Assembly (NCBI GenBank): GCA_949372635.1
Contig: CASIAB010000005.1
Location: 186,001 to 250,000 of the forward strand
Length of the DNA: 64,000 nt
Direction of reading: 5' to 3'
Source: an uncultured Pseudomonadales bacterium
GTDB taxonomy: Bacteria > Pseudomonadota > Gammaproteobacteria > Pseudomonadales > Pseudohongiellaceae
Positions within the stretch are counted from its first letter, which is position 1. Each line of letters begins with the position of its first letter. The position numbers and the translations under genes were made by a program. This document shows positions 29,417-38,543 of this stretch, piece by piece. The notes beneath the pieces were generated by a model that was not told the origin of the DNA, did no database searches, and worked only from the letters and a program-made list of their open reading frames with translations.

Positions 29417-29719
29417 ATGCCTAAGGGTTATTGGGTTAATCATGTTGAAGAAATTATTGATCAAGGAGCCTTTGATAGATACGTCGCGAAATGGAATGCT
29501 CTTATTGAGCGTGGCGAGGCAAAAATGATTGCTATAGGCCGTGTTGCAAAAACTCAAATAGGTGAAAAAGATATGAAATTCGCAGCAGTAGTCGAATTTG
29601 AGACATTTGAAAAAGCGATGTCTTTTAAAAACCACCCAGACTATGTTGATGCTCTAAATGAGCTTGGAGATGACGAAACCATGTCCGTAAAAAGAACAAG
29701 TTGTGTCGTTAGTGGCTGA
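29417..29719 (+). CDS. DUF1330 family protein
   Basis: 100 residues starting MPKGYWVNHVEEI, the usual opening of DUF1330 proteins (dimeric alpha-beta barrel fold, function unknown). AAVVEFETFEKAMSFKNHPDY matches the family core. The ATG at 29417 has AGAGGA eight bases upstream. The gene is AT-rich, stands alone between repeat copies R1 and R2, and is likely acquired. Confidence 0.85.
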   Translation: MPKGYWVNHVEEIIDQGAFDRYVAKWNALIERGEAKMIAIGRVAKTQIGEKDMKFAAVVEFETFEKAMSFKNHPDYVDALNELGDDETMSVKRTSCVVSG

Positions 29720-30108
29720 CCGAATTTATCCAAGCAGTTTTCAACGACCCGCTCAGTATATATTTGTATTTTGCCTACTGACTAGAAAGTGGTGACTTAG
29801 TTTATTCTCCTGAATCTTTTACTATTGCAGTTAAGTGAAAGCGCGCACGAGGTCAAGAAATAACTACCAAATGTTTTGAGTATGACTAACAGGATTGCGA
29901 GTGAACAAACTACCAACAACAATAACTCTGCTATTTTCACTCTCATTAAAACCGATCCCAGCTCTGAAAAAAAAAACGACTTCGTGCTATTTCCTAGCAC
30001 TAAATCGAGTAACTTCTTGGCATGTGCCAACCTTTTAATCGCGCAGTTGCTGCACGCTACAACCAGCACTAAACCTTTTTAATTTTTACCAAAATAGCGA
30101 GAAGAGTA
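29720..30108. other. Intergenic stretch between DUF1330 and GFA genes (389 bases)
   Basis: Contains repeat copy R2 and, after it, a second short run resembling the R1 leader (CACTAAACC then CAAAATAGCGAGAAGAG at 30068-30106). No coding sequence recognised; a 68-codon frame at 29876-30082 runs across R2 and is likely chance. Confidence 0.55.
29938..30011. repeat. Unknown repeat element, copy R2
   Basis: Second copy of the element at R1: TTAAAACCGATCCCAGCT at 29946-29963 is identical, and CACTAAATCGAGTA at 29998-30011 differs by one base. The centre instead forms a small hairpin, GTGCTA-TTTCC-TAGCAC. The outer inverted repeat is imperfect. It lies upstream of the GFA gene. Confidence 0.75.
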
Positions 30109-30531
30109 ATGAGTAAACAAACACTTGGTTGTCTTTGTGGTCAGGTCAAATATTCACTAGACACGGAGTCTGCTCTCGAGGGTTTCCATTGACATTGCCT
30201 GGATTGCCAGAAATCTACTGGCTCCGGAAAAGCCACAACCGTTCCTATCCCCGCGAAGAATTTGCATTTAGAAGGAACCCTAAAATATTACTCAGTTGTC
30301 GGAACTTCAGGGACGTTCGTCGAATGCGGATTCCATAAGAACTGCGGGTCACCTATAATTAGTGCCGTCGTCGGGCCAGTTGAATGGGAAGGTATTAAAT
30401 TCCCTAAGGCCGGCAGTCTTGATGACTCTTCTTTGATAGTTGTAGGGACCAACATTTGGAAATCAACTGCTAAGCACTGGTCTCCAGCTGAGACTGGCTT
30501 GACAACATTTGGGCATAATCTTGAGGGCTAG
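30109..30531 (+). pseudogene. GFA (glutathione-dependent formaldehyde-activating-like) protein with in-frame TGA at a conserved Cys
   Basis: Zinc-binding CENP-V/GFA fold, 140 codons, open from ATG 30109 to TAG 30531 apart from one TGA at codon 28 (30190-30192). The order is LGCLCGQVKYSL, then GFH-TGA-HCLDCQKSTGSG, then GFHKNCGSPII. In the family the TGA position is the first Cys of the CHCxxC zinc motif; TGC to TGA is one base. Either a nonsense mutation or a selenocysteine codon: a hairpin follows 13 bases later (GCCAG/CTGGC with outer GGA/TCC and bulged TT). One Cys of the later FCxxCG motif is His. AT-rich accessory setting with other broken genes nearby favours decay. Confidence 0.7.
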
Positions 30532-30578
30532 TTACTCCACAGAGTAAGGCTATAAATAATACGGAACTAAAACCGAGA

Positions 30579-30905
30579 ATGAATGCATACATAATTCTTT
30601 TTTCAGCTATAACATGCGAGGTGATTGGCACTATGCTATTACCTGCTTCGCAAAGTTTTACAAAAATTATTCCGACAACATTGTTGACGCTGTCCTACAT
30701 TTTATCATTTTATCTCCTGACCTTAATTACTGAGAAAATTCCACTTTCGATATTATACGCATCATGGTCTGGATTGGGGGTATGCTTGATAGCGGTCTTA
30801 AGTTATATATTTTATAAGCAAACATTAAGTTGGCAGGCAGTAATCGGGCTATTTTTAATTATTGTTGGAGTATCTCTTGTAAATATATTTAAAGGAGAGC
30901 TGTAG
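30579..30905 (+). CDS. SMR-family multidrug efflux protein (EmrE/Qac type)
   Basis: 108 residues, four transmembrane helices. The essential Glu is in AITCEVIGTMLL near residue 14, and LYASWSGLGVCLIAV carries the conserved Tyr and Trp of drug-exporting SMR pumps. Exports cationic compounds with proton exchange as an antiparallel dimer. Strongly AT-rich. Its leader contains ACTAAAACCGAGAATG, similar to the right end of R1/R2. No guanidine riboswitch hairpins were seen upstream. Confidence 0.9.
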   Translation: MNAYIILFSAITCEVIGTMLLPASQSFTKIIPTTLLTLSYILSFYLLTLITEKIPLSILYASWSGLGVCLIAVLSYIFYKQTLSWQAVIGLFLIIVGVSLVNIFKGEL

Positions 30906-31348
30906 CTATGAAAATATATGAGTCTCGCTTATAGCGACTGAGAAATCCTCTCTCGTCATTTCTCTTTTAAGAGGCTTAAAAAACTGAACGAGAAGACCAA
31001 TAAGTACTTAAACAATGGCAAACCACACCATTTCAGGAATATTAGTCATATTAAGCAGCTACCTTACTCTGGTCAGATTCATATTATAGCAGAGAAATAT
31101 TCATACCCACCCCCTGTTTCCTAATAACCGCCCAGCCAACACTCCACCCTAGGGGGTACACCCCGATAAGTCAAAATGGTTCCATTGCCCCCTACACATA
31201 CTATTGTGGATTGACGGTTAGTAAATGGACGGGGGTCAATTAAAGATTTGATTAACTTTTGCATGACTTGTAAACAGCGGTCACATATTGGTCACACAAA
31301 ATATACTGTCAGAGTTTGGAGGATAAGCCCTCTGAAAACCTTTTTATA
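30906..31348. other. Non-coding stretch between SMR gene and tRNA-Arg (443 bases)
   Basis: No gene recognised. Contains the spaced direct repeat GGTCACA described separately, and GTTTGGAGGATAAGCCCTCT just beyond the tRNA 3' end. Possibly the scar of an integrated element. Confidence 0.5.
31279..31296. repeat. Direct repeat GGTCACA x2, 11 bases apart
   Basis: GGTCACA at 31279-31285 and again at 31290-31296; TCACATATT recurs on the other side of the tRNA at 31481-31489. One-turn spacing beside a tRNA 3' end resembles integrase arm sites, but no integrase is in the window. Confidence 0.35.
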
Positions 31349-31425
31349 TGGTGCCCCGGAGAGGATTTGAACCTCTGACCTGCCCCTTAGGAGGGGGCCG
31401 CGCTATCCAGCTGTGCCACCGGGGC
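31349..31425 (-). tRNA. tRNA-Arg(CCT)
   Basis: Full cloverleaf on the minus strand: acceptor GCCCCGG/CCGGGGC, D-arm GCACAGCTGGATAGCGC, anticodon stem GCCCC/GGGGC around loop CTCCTAA (anticodon CCT, reading AGG), T-arm AGAGG-TTCAAAT-CCTCT, and encoded CCA. Its 3' end faces the AT-rich accessory stretch 28950-31348, a common island insertion layout. Confidence 0.96.
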
Positions 31426-31547
31426 TGAAAGAGGACGAAGTATAGCATCCTAGGTGCTTATTTCTGTATCCCCACGTTGATCACATATTTTGATGACTTA
31501 AGCTAGAATGGAAGTAGCTATTAATGAGCAGAGCTGGGCTATAAAGA

Positions 31548-32016
31548 ATGAATAATGAAATAATTTGGTCGTGCTTGCGATTCGATGAATTAAGCACCGA
31601 GGATCTATATCAAATCCTGCAACTTCGTGCCGAGATTTTTGTCGTCGAACAGGACTGTGCATATCAGGACGTAGATGACTTCGATCAGGGAGGCCTGCAT
31701 GTGATGGGGCAGCTGTCGGGAGATGATGAGGCCCAACTTGTTTCCTATAGCAGACTGCTTCCACCTGGAGCAAAATATGAAGGCGCCTCCATTGGTAGAG
31801 TTATCACTAAGAAGTCGACTCGAGGCGGTGGTGTCGGCAAGACATTGAGTATTGAATTCGCTAGCGTTCTGCAAGAAGCATTGGCCTGGCAAGGTTATTA
31901 CGATTTCAGCGCAGCTGTATCTGCAAACGTTTTATATTGAGCTTGGATTCGAGACGGATTCTGAGCCTTACGATGAGGATGGTATTCCCCATATACGCAT
32001 GCAGCTTAATCCTTAA
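31548..32016 (+). pseudogene. ElaA-type GNAT acetyltransferase, frameshifted
   Basis: Residues from MNNEIIWSCLRFDELSTEDL through LRAEIFVVEQDCAYQDVDD and IGRVITKKSTRGGGVGKTL are ElaA-like GNAT, including the acetyl-CoA loop. The frame shifts near 31900 (after WQGYY); the next frame continues ISAQLYLQTFYIELGF and EPYDEDGIPHIRMQLNP, the normal family ending, to TAA at 32016. Without the shift the protein stops at 31940. Natural substrate unknown. Overlaps the convergent putP end by 11 bases. Confidence 0.8.
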
Positions 32017-33476
32017 CTAGCCGTTCGACTTCTTCGAATGTGTTTAGCGCCTGCGCATCCGTTGCCGGCTTCAGCATAGTGATAATTACGATAACCGCCG
32101 ATGCCAAAGCGAAGCCAGGCACTATTTCGTATAGGTCGAAGAGTCCCCCACTCATATTAGACCAGACGACGACTGTAACGGCGCCGACGATCATCCCTGC
32201 AATCGCGGATGCGGCGGTCATCGATCGCCAGAACAGTGAGAACACAATCACTGGACCAAACGCGGCGCCGAAGCCTGCCCATGCGTAGCTTACAAGGTCT
32301 AGCACCCTAGTCTCCCTATCACTGGCGATAGCCATAGCAAGTAGCGCTATCGCGATTACAGCTCCTCTGCTCACCATTAGCAGCTCCTTCTCGGAAGCCT
32401 GGGGCCTTACGAACACGCGATAGAAATCTTCACTAATAACAGAAGAAGAAACCAGTAACTGAGAGTCTACTGTGGACATAATCGCCGACAATATAGCGGC
32501 TGTTATGATTCCGGCAACCCAAGGATTAAATAGCTGCTGGCTGAGTGCTATAAAAACTGTCTCTGGATTTTCCAGTGGGTTGTCTGCGAAATAAGCGATG
32601 CCGGCCAAGCCCGTCGCAACCGAGCCGAATAGCACTAATATCATCCACACCATGGCGATGCGTCTTGCTGCGACTAGCTTCTCGTGGACTCTCTACGGCC
32701 ATGAATCTCGCCAGAATGTGCGGTTGGCCTGCATAGCCCAAGCCCCATGCGATTAAAGATAGAAAACCAATAAGTGTCATGTTGCTGAAAAGCTCGGTGC
32801 TCTGCGGGCTCACGGCTTGCATCTGCTGCCATACAACGTCCATTCCACCGCTGCTAAGTATCACCACTGTCGGTGCCACTAGAAGCGCCAAGAGCATGAG
32901 AACCGCTTGCACAGCATCTGTCCAAGCAACCGCAAGAAATCCGCCGATGAACGTGTAGCCAACTATTATCAACCCGCCGGAGATTAACGCAGTTGAGTAT
33001 TGCAAACCGAAGCTATTCTCGAACAATATTGCACCGCCTACTAATCCCGACGCGGTATAAAAGGTAAAGAACAGCAGAATTACGAAGGCCGACACGAGGC
33101 GCAGACCTCTAGTTGTATCGTTGAAGCGGTTCTCGAAGTAATCTGGCAGTGTTAGCGAGTTGTTGGCATGCTGGCTGTAGATTCGCAGGCGCTTGGATAC
33201 GAACAACCAATTGCAGTAGGCACCTAGCACAAGGCCGATACCAATCCAAATCTCACTGAGTCCCGAGAGATAAATAGCGCCAGGCAGACCCAGCAGGAGC
33301 CAGCCGCTCATATCTGAGGCCCCGACACTGAGCGCGGTAACAACCGCACCGAGCTTACGACCACCTAGAATGTAATCGTCAAGGCTATGGGTACGTCTAT
33401 AGGCCTTAATACCTAAGAACAATATCAGAATCAGGTAAGCAGCAAAGGTTACCAGCAGCGGAGCGTCGAAACTCAT
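32006..33476 (-). pseudogene. Sodium/solute symporter (PutP-like), frameshifted
   Basis: SSS-family membrane carrier, probably for proline or a related solute. From ATG 33476 the first 260 or so residues are intact (DDYILGGRKLGAVVTALSVGASDMSGWLLLG and following helices, through PHILARFMAVES). At about 32685-32690 the frame changes; the second frame resumes HEKLVAARRIAMVWMILVLFGS and runs to the stop at 32006. One extra C (AGTCCAC) explains it best, since removing it restores family spacing. Substrate assignment is tentative. Confidence 0.85.
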
Positions 33477-34041
33477 ATGCGCCTTGCCCGGAGTGTCCGG
33501 CGGGCATGCCAAGCATGCGATAGATGATGAGATGGAGAAGATAGCTCATGCTATCGAATGACGAGTTCAATGTGAATAGTCGTTGCGCTCGGTAGGATCT
33601 TCGGAACGGTACCCGAAAAATCCCAATCTACATCATTGTCATCGCAATAATAGACTCGACGCCGATGCGGACGCTCTTCGAATGCACCGCAGTCACTCAA
33701 CTTGATGCTCGCTGCACGTAATCGCTGAATCAGGCATCTATGCCGTGACAACTAGACCAATATGTCAAGGATTTTCAACAGGTCTGATGACTTTGACCAC
33801 AGTAAACGCGATGTAGTTGGTCACGGTCCTTACATGCAAACATCAACCGTAGCTCTGGGCGAAACTGCAGCTATGGGGACTATATTTCAGCACCGCTAGC
33901 TCCAAGAATCGTTCCCCCTAATTTAATTGAAGCCACGGTTAAGTGTATATACTCAAGTATTTAAATTACTAAGCCATATAGTTCTATTTACTTTTAGTAT
34001 TAGTAAAGCATTTGATTTATTAATATAAAAATAACTAAAAC
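33477..34041. other. Intergenic stretch with gene remnants
   Basis: Holds the VOC remnant (separate entry), a 45-codon plus-strand frame at 33762-33899 that I cannot assign, and from 33950 a very AT-rich stretch leading to the operator of the next regulator. Confidence 0.5.
33567..33751 (-). pseudogene. Remnant of a VOC (glyoxalase/bleomycin-type) protein
   Basis: The fragment LIQRLRAASIKLSDCGAFEE, then RPHRRRVYYCDDNDVDWDF, then in another frame GYRSEDPTERNDYSH ending at TGA 33567, resembles the C-terminal half of VOC proteins ending WxFVEYxSxDPxxRNDY. The join is at a run of T near 33603-33610. No start region with a metal His is visible, so the N-terminal half is gone. Confidence 0.55.
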
Positions 34042-34067
34042 TTAAATAAAGTAAATACTTTATTTAA
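34042..34067. promoter_or_regulatory. Perfect 26-base operator-like palindrome upstream of the SufR-like regulator
   Basis: Arms TTAAATAAAGTA and TACTTTATTTAA are exact reverse complements around AA. It lies 49 bases before the regulator ATG in an AT-rich promoter region, the right place for autorepression. A weaker pair TTTACT/AGTAAA occurs near 33990-34010. Confidence 0.65.
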
Positions 34068-34116
34068 TTTGCCGATTAAGGAGATAACCTTTACCAAGTT
34101 AATGTGAGCCAAAGTT

Positions 34117-34755
34117 ATGGAACTACCAAAAAGTCAAGATCGAATTACACACCGCCTAAAAACGCGGGGACCACAGTCAGTAAAAATTCTTTCAAAACAA
34201 TTAGATATGACAACTATGGGGGTTCGCCAACACCTCACAGACTTAGAGGCTAAAGGATTGGTAGAACAAACTCAGGAGGAGCGACAGACGCGCGGACGCC
34301 CGGTGCATATGTGGAAATTAAGCAAGAACGGACACGTCAGGTTCCCGGACGGCCACTCACAAACAACAATCGAACTGATTGATATCATCCGCTCCTCACT
34401 TGGCGAAACAAGCCTTAACCAACTCATCGACAAGCGCAGCGAAAAAATCGAAGCCAGCTATCGCACTCAATTAGATGCCACTGCCCCCGAACTACAGCCA
34501 CAGATAGAACGACTCGCTCAGCTGCGCAGCGAAGAAGGCTATATGGCCGAAGTACGACTACTGCCCGATGGCTGGATGCTCATAGAGAATCATTGCCCAA
34601 TCTGTAGTGCGGCAACCAGCTGCCGGCAATTCTGCAAGTCCGAACTAGAAATTTTTCAGCGCCTTTTCGAGAATAAGGCAACAATTACGCGAACCGATCA
34701 TCTTCTTGCCGGAGCTAGACGCTGCGCCTATAAAATCACGACGCACAGAGTCTAA
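34117..34755 (+). CDS. Winged-helix transcriptional regulator with C-terminal Cys cluster (SufR-like)
   Basis: 212 residues. N-terminal winged helix at about 8-68 (VKILSKQLDMTTMGVRQHLT, then DLEAKGLVEQ). C-terminal cysteines C160, C163, C169, C173 and C203 (ENHCPICSAATSCRQFC and ARRCAY) match the iron-sulfur binding part of the SufR-type family. It probably senses iron-sulfur or redox state and binds the palindrome just upstream. No suf genes are adjacent, so its targets are elsewhere or unknown. Followed by DUF945 after 84 bases. Confidence 0.82.
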   Translation: MELPKSQDRITHRLKTRGPQSVKILSKQLDMTTMGVRQHLTDLEAKGLVEQTQEERQTRGRPVHMWKLSKNGHVRFPDGHSQTTIELIDIIRSSLGETSLNQLIDKRSEKIEASYRTQLDATAPELQPQIERLAQLRSEEGYMAEVRLLPDGWMLIENHCPICSAATSCRQFCKSELEIFQRLFENKATITRTDHLLAGARRCAYKITTHRV

Positions 34756-34839
34756 ACACAAAAGTTTCGACGCGAATCCTGCTATAATGAGGCGCTTGAT
34801 CAGGCTAAGCGGCGCTGGCTACGAACGACCCGGTAATCT

Positions 34840-36162
34840 ATGAAATCTCTAGCGGTAAAAATACTACTCACAGTCGCTCTGCTGATTTTTCTGGCGCTCA
34901 CTCTTATGCCAAAGGTAATTGGCGCGAGCATAGAGCGCGCGGCTATCGACAATATGCTTGCCCTCATCCTGCCAGAGGCCGAAAGCCAATTTGAGATTCG
35001 CCGCAACGAATTTAGCGACGGCTGGTTTAGTAGCTCAACAACCATAGAATTTATCTTTACACCTATTGGTACGGATGCGATCGCGCTAACCATGGATTTC
35101 GATATCGATCACGGCCCGCTTCTGCAGACCGACGATGGGCTTAGCATCGGTCTGGCATATGCAGTTATTCAGCCGAGTATCCATAATTACTTATTCGACA
35201 CAGCTATTGCCGAACTCTCCTTCCCCCTACCCGAAATCACACTAAATGTATTGGCGCGCTTCGATCAATCGATGCGGGTCAACATAAATGTCAGCGCGTT
35301 GAACTTTAGCGATGCGGCCGGAGAATTTAACTTTAGTGGATTAGACGCGAATGTCGAAGTAGCTTCAGATCAGTCGGCTTACTTCTCATTACAGATAGGT
35401 GAGTTATCCGCTACCGAAAATACAGCAAATTCCAATATTCTAATTTCCGGAATATCCGTAACGAGTTCTGCGGATCAGATGAACGACATACTCGCGGAGA
35501 GTCGTGCAACTCTTAAGATCCCTTTAGTCAGCAGCACCCTACCCCTGCCATTCTCAGTATTAGACATAAGTATTGACTACGACCTAAAGGCCTCGAGCAC
35601 CAAGGATAATTTCAGTGAGCTCTACCAGACAATTCATGTCGCGAGTATCGAGAGCGAAATTCCAGTCAGTTCCTTTAGCTGGCTTACTGAAGTCAAACAA
35701 GTAAACAATGATCTGCTACACGACTACTACAGACTACTAAGCGCATTGCAGAACAAAATCAATGCCGGCGCCAAAACGGTGCCAGCAGACTTCACGGAGC
35801 TTGGGCAGGAATTGTATTTCCTCGCCATACAGAACCCACTAGAGCTCAATAACCAAATAGAAGCAAACTCCTACGACGGAGATCATAGCGTTGAACTACG
35901 CGCTCTATGGGAGGGTCTCAGCGCGTCAAACACCGCCGAAGAATTAGATATCAACGCGGCCGTCGCTGCATTGAATATGACTCTCGATATCTCTCTAGAC
36001 CTAGAATCTATTTTGCGCAGCCCACTAGCCGGAGTAATAGAACCCTACGTACAGCAGGGTTATCTCACTATTGCGAACGGCAGAATTTTGATAGAAGCTA
36101 ACCTGCAAGATAGCGTTCTTCGTGTAAATGGAGACGAACTCCCATTGGATCAATTTTTCTAG
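34840..36162 (+). CDS. DUF945 (YdgA-like) protein
   Basis: 440 residues, N-terminal membrane anchor or signal (KILLTVALLIFLALTLMPK) followed by a largely beta, soluble periplasmic part. Features typical of the YdgA/DUF945 family: NEFSDGWFSSST near residue 57, DIDHGPLL, and the long repeating amphipathic strands; function unknown in the family. It sits between the regulator and ygiQ on the same strand and may share a transcript with either. Confidence 0.8.
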   Translation: MKSLAVKILLTVALLIFLALTLMPKVIGASIERAAIDNMLALILPEAESQFEIRRNEFSDGWFSSSTTIEFIFTPIGTDAIALTMDFDIDHGPLLQTDDGLSIGLAYAVIQPSIHNYLFDTAIAELSFPLPEITLNVLARFDQSMRVNINVSALNFSDAAGEFNFSGLDANVEVASDQSAYFSLQIGELSATENTANSNILISGISVTSSADQMNDILAESRATLKIPLVSSTLPLPFSVLDISIDYDLKASSTKDNFSELYQTIHVASIESEIPVSSFSWLTEVKQVNNDLLHDYYRLLSALQNKINAGAKTVPADFTELGQELYFLAIQNPLELNNQIEANSYDGDHSVELRALWEGLSASNTAEELDINAAVAALNMTLDISLDLESILRSPLAGVIEPYVQQGYLTIANGRILIEANLQDSVLRVNGDELPLDQFF

Positions 36163-36234
36163 ATATATCGAAACAAGTTTCTAATTTCAATTCGCCCTTA
36201 ATTCGCCATTACATAAACCGAGCTCCAGATAAGC

Positions 36235-38406
36235 ATGCCACAAAAATCAGAAGAAAAATCCTCAGCCAGCGATTCAGAGCATTCACCGAGAAAACTTTTC
36301 TCCTATCCGAAATACTGGGCGGAGTGCTTTGACACAGCACCCTATCTACCCATGTCACGTGATGAGATGGATCAATTGGGCTGGGATAGCTGCGACATAA
36401 TAATCGTCACAGGAGATGCCTATGTCGATCACCCAAGCTTCGGCATGGCCGTTATAGGAAGATTGTTAGAGGCACAGGGGTTTAGGGTTGGAATTATTTC
36501 GCAGCCTTCTTGGGATAGCGCCGACCACTTCAAGATACTCGGCAAGCCTAATCTTTTCTTCGGCATTACCGCTGGCAACATGGATTCCTTAATCAATCGC
36601 TATACTGCTGACCTGCGCATGCGTAGCGATGATGCCTACACACCGAAGGGCGAAGCAGGCAGACGCCCAGACCGGTCGGTTATTGTCTACAGCCAGCGCT
36701 GTCGCGAAGCCTACTACGACACACCAATCGTCATTGGTGGCATCGAAGCCAGTCTGCGACGCATCGCGCAATACGATTATTGGAGCGACAGTGTAAGACG
36801 TTCCGTTTTGATCGATTCAAATGCAAACATATTATTATTTGGAAACGCAGAACGAGCCCTAGTAGAAGTTGCTCATCAATTTGCTGCTGGCAAGACAGTC
36901 GCGGACATGAAATTTTTGCGCGGAACTGCGCGCGTAGCCGCTGAAGTACCAGAGGGCTGGACCGAGATCGATTCAACTCGCATTGATTGGCCCTCGAAGA
37001 TTGAGCAACTGCCGAATCCCTATGAATACAATAAGAATGATGAAGAAAACTCCGAGACACAAAGCGCTGAAACAAAGAGTTCGCAGCCAGGCAGATCCAA
37101 AACAGCGAGTCCAGATAGCGATCAAGCAACGCAGGCAGTGCGAATAATCCCGTTGCCATTGCAACGAAAAGAGAAGTACGACTCACAAACCACCTATATT
37201 CGACTTCCCTCCTTCAATAAAGTGACAAATGATCCTGCTCTGTATGCACACGCATCACGGGTATTGCATCAAGAGGCAAATCCCTACAATGCAAAGCCTC
37301 TAGTTCAGAAGCATGGCACGCAAGAGATATGGGTTAACACACCGCCGATCCCTCTGGAAACCGAAGAGATGGATTGGATCTTCGACCTTCCCTATCAGCG
37401 GCGACCACATCCGTCATATGGCGACGAAAAAATCCCTGCATATGACATGATCAAGACGTCAGTAAATATCATGCGCGGTTGTTTTGGAGGCTGTACGTTC
37501 TGCTCCATTACCGAACATGAGGGGCGCATCATTCAGAGTCGTTCGGAAGAATCTATTCTGCGCGAGATTGGAAAAATCAGAGATCAAGTTCCTGGATTTA
37601 CCGGAACCATCTCAGATCTTGGCGGGCCCACGGCTAACATGTACAAGCTGAACTGCAAGTCATCGAAGATTCAGAAGACTTGCAAACGACTCTCCTGCGT
37701 CTACCCTAGTATCTGCAAGCATCTCAAAACAGATCACAGCCCCACGACGCAACTTTATAGAAAAGCACGAGAGATATCCGGTGTTAAGCGCGTCGCAATT
37801 GCGTCAGGTCTTCGCTACGACCTTGCCCTGAAAGATCCAGAATATATTGAGGAGCTAGTCACGCATCATGTTGGTGGCTATCTGAAAATTGCTCCGGAGC
37901 ACAGTGAAGACAAGACGCTCTCGAAGATGATGAAGCCAGGCATCTCTGCGTATGATGACTTCAAAGTATTATTTGATAAGTTCTCAAAGAAAGCAGGCAA
38001 GGAGCAGTATCTGATCCCTTATTTCATTGCCGCTCACCCGGGAAGCGATGCCGAAGACATGCTAAATCTCAGCCTGTGGCTCAAACAGAGAAACTTCAGA
38101 CCAGACCAGGTTCAAACCTTCTACCCATCACCGATGGCACTCGCTACAGCCATGTATTATTCGGAGCGAAATCCATTGGAAAAAGTGCGTTACAAGAGCG
38201 AGAAGCTTGCCATTTGCAAAGACATCGACCAGCGACGCCTGCAGAAAGCATTCCTGCGTTATCACGATGAAAAAAATTGGCCAATGCTAAGAGAGGCTCT
38301 GCACGAACTCGGCAGAAATGACTTAATTGGTGATGGAGACAAGTTCTTAATTCCGAAGGCTAAGCCGAAATACCCTCAGAAAAGAACTAATCAGCGCAGA
38401 CGTTAG
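36235..38406 (+). CDS. YgiQ family radical SAM protein
   Basis: 723 residues. N-terminal YgiQ domain ([39 protein letters not shown]), radical SAM core with the cluster Cys set [16 protein letters not shown] at about 416, and a Lys/Arg-rich C-terminus ([16 protein letters not shown]). The substrate is unknown across this widespread family. A low-complexity insertion at about 263-300 (Ser/Glu/Gln rich) is specific to this protein. Confidence 0.93.
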   Translation: MPQKSEEKSSASDSEHSPRKLFSYPKYWAECFDTAPYLPMSRDEMDQLGWDSCDIIIVTGDAYVDHPSFGMAVIGRLLEAQGFRVGIISQPSWDSADHFKILGKPNLFFGITAGNMDSLINRYTADLRMRSDDAYTPKGEAGRRPDRSVIVYSQRCREAYYDTPIVIGGIEASLRRIAQYDYWSDSVRRSVLIDSNANILLFGNAERALVEVAHQFAAGKTVADMKFLRGTARVAAEVPEGWTEIDSTRIDWPSKIEQLPNPYEYNKNDEENSETQSAETKSSQPGRSKTASPDSDQATQAVRIIPLPLQRKEKYDSQTTYIRLPSFNKVTNDPALYAHASRVLHQEANPYNAKPLVQKHGTQEIWVNTPPIPLETEEMDWIFDLPYQRRPHPSYGDEKIPAYDMIKTSVNIMRGCFGGCTFCSITEHEGRIIQSRSEESILREIGKIRDQVPGFTGTISDLGGPTANMYKLNCKSSKIQKTCKRLSCVYPSICKHLKTDHSPTTQLYRKAREISGVKRVAIASGLRYDLALKDPEYIEELVTHHVGGYLKIAPEHSEDKTLSKMMKPGISAYDDFKVLFDKFSKKAGKEQYLIPYFIAAHPGSDAEDMLNLSLWLKQRNFRPDQVQTFYPSPMALATAMYYSERNPLEKVRYKSEKLAICKDIDQRRLQKAFLRYHDEKNWPMLREALHELGRNDLIGDGDKFLIPKAKPKYPQKRTNQRRR

Positions 38407-38543
38407 CCTGGCAGCACTAACGGTAGTGTCGATCTATTCTTAGCTGAGTAAGAATTCGTCGCTTCAGGAAAGAAACGCCCCTAGACGCGCACCTCTAGAT
38501 TTATCTTTTCGAAAATCACTAACCTAGCCCTACTCAATAAGGC

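Noticed and set aside
29313-30011. Integron attC sites flanking gene cassettes
   Set aside because: The element ends read GTT...AAC in the wrong order for attC (AAC...GTTRRRY), and no integron integrase is in the window.
30531-30578. Guanidine-II riboswitch before the SMR gene
   Set aside because: Only one small hairpin (TTACTC-CACA-GAGTAA) is present and its loop is not ACGR; the protein also looks like the drug-exporting rather than guanidinium-exporting type.
33762-33899. A 45-codon plus-strand frame near the VOC remnant
   Set aside because: No ribosome site or recognised family; kept only as a note in the intergenic entry.
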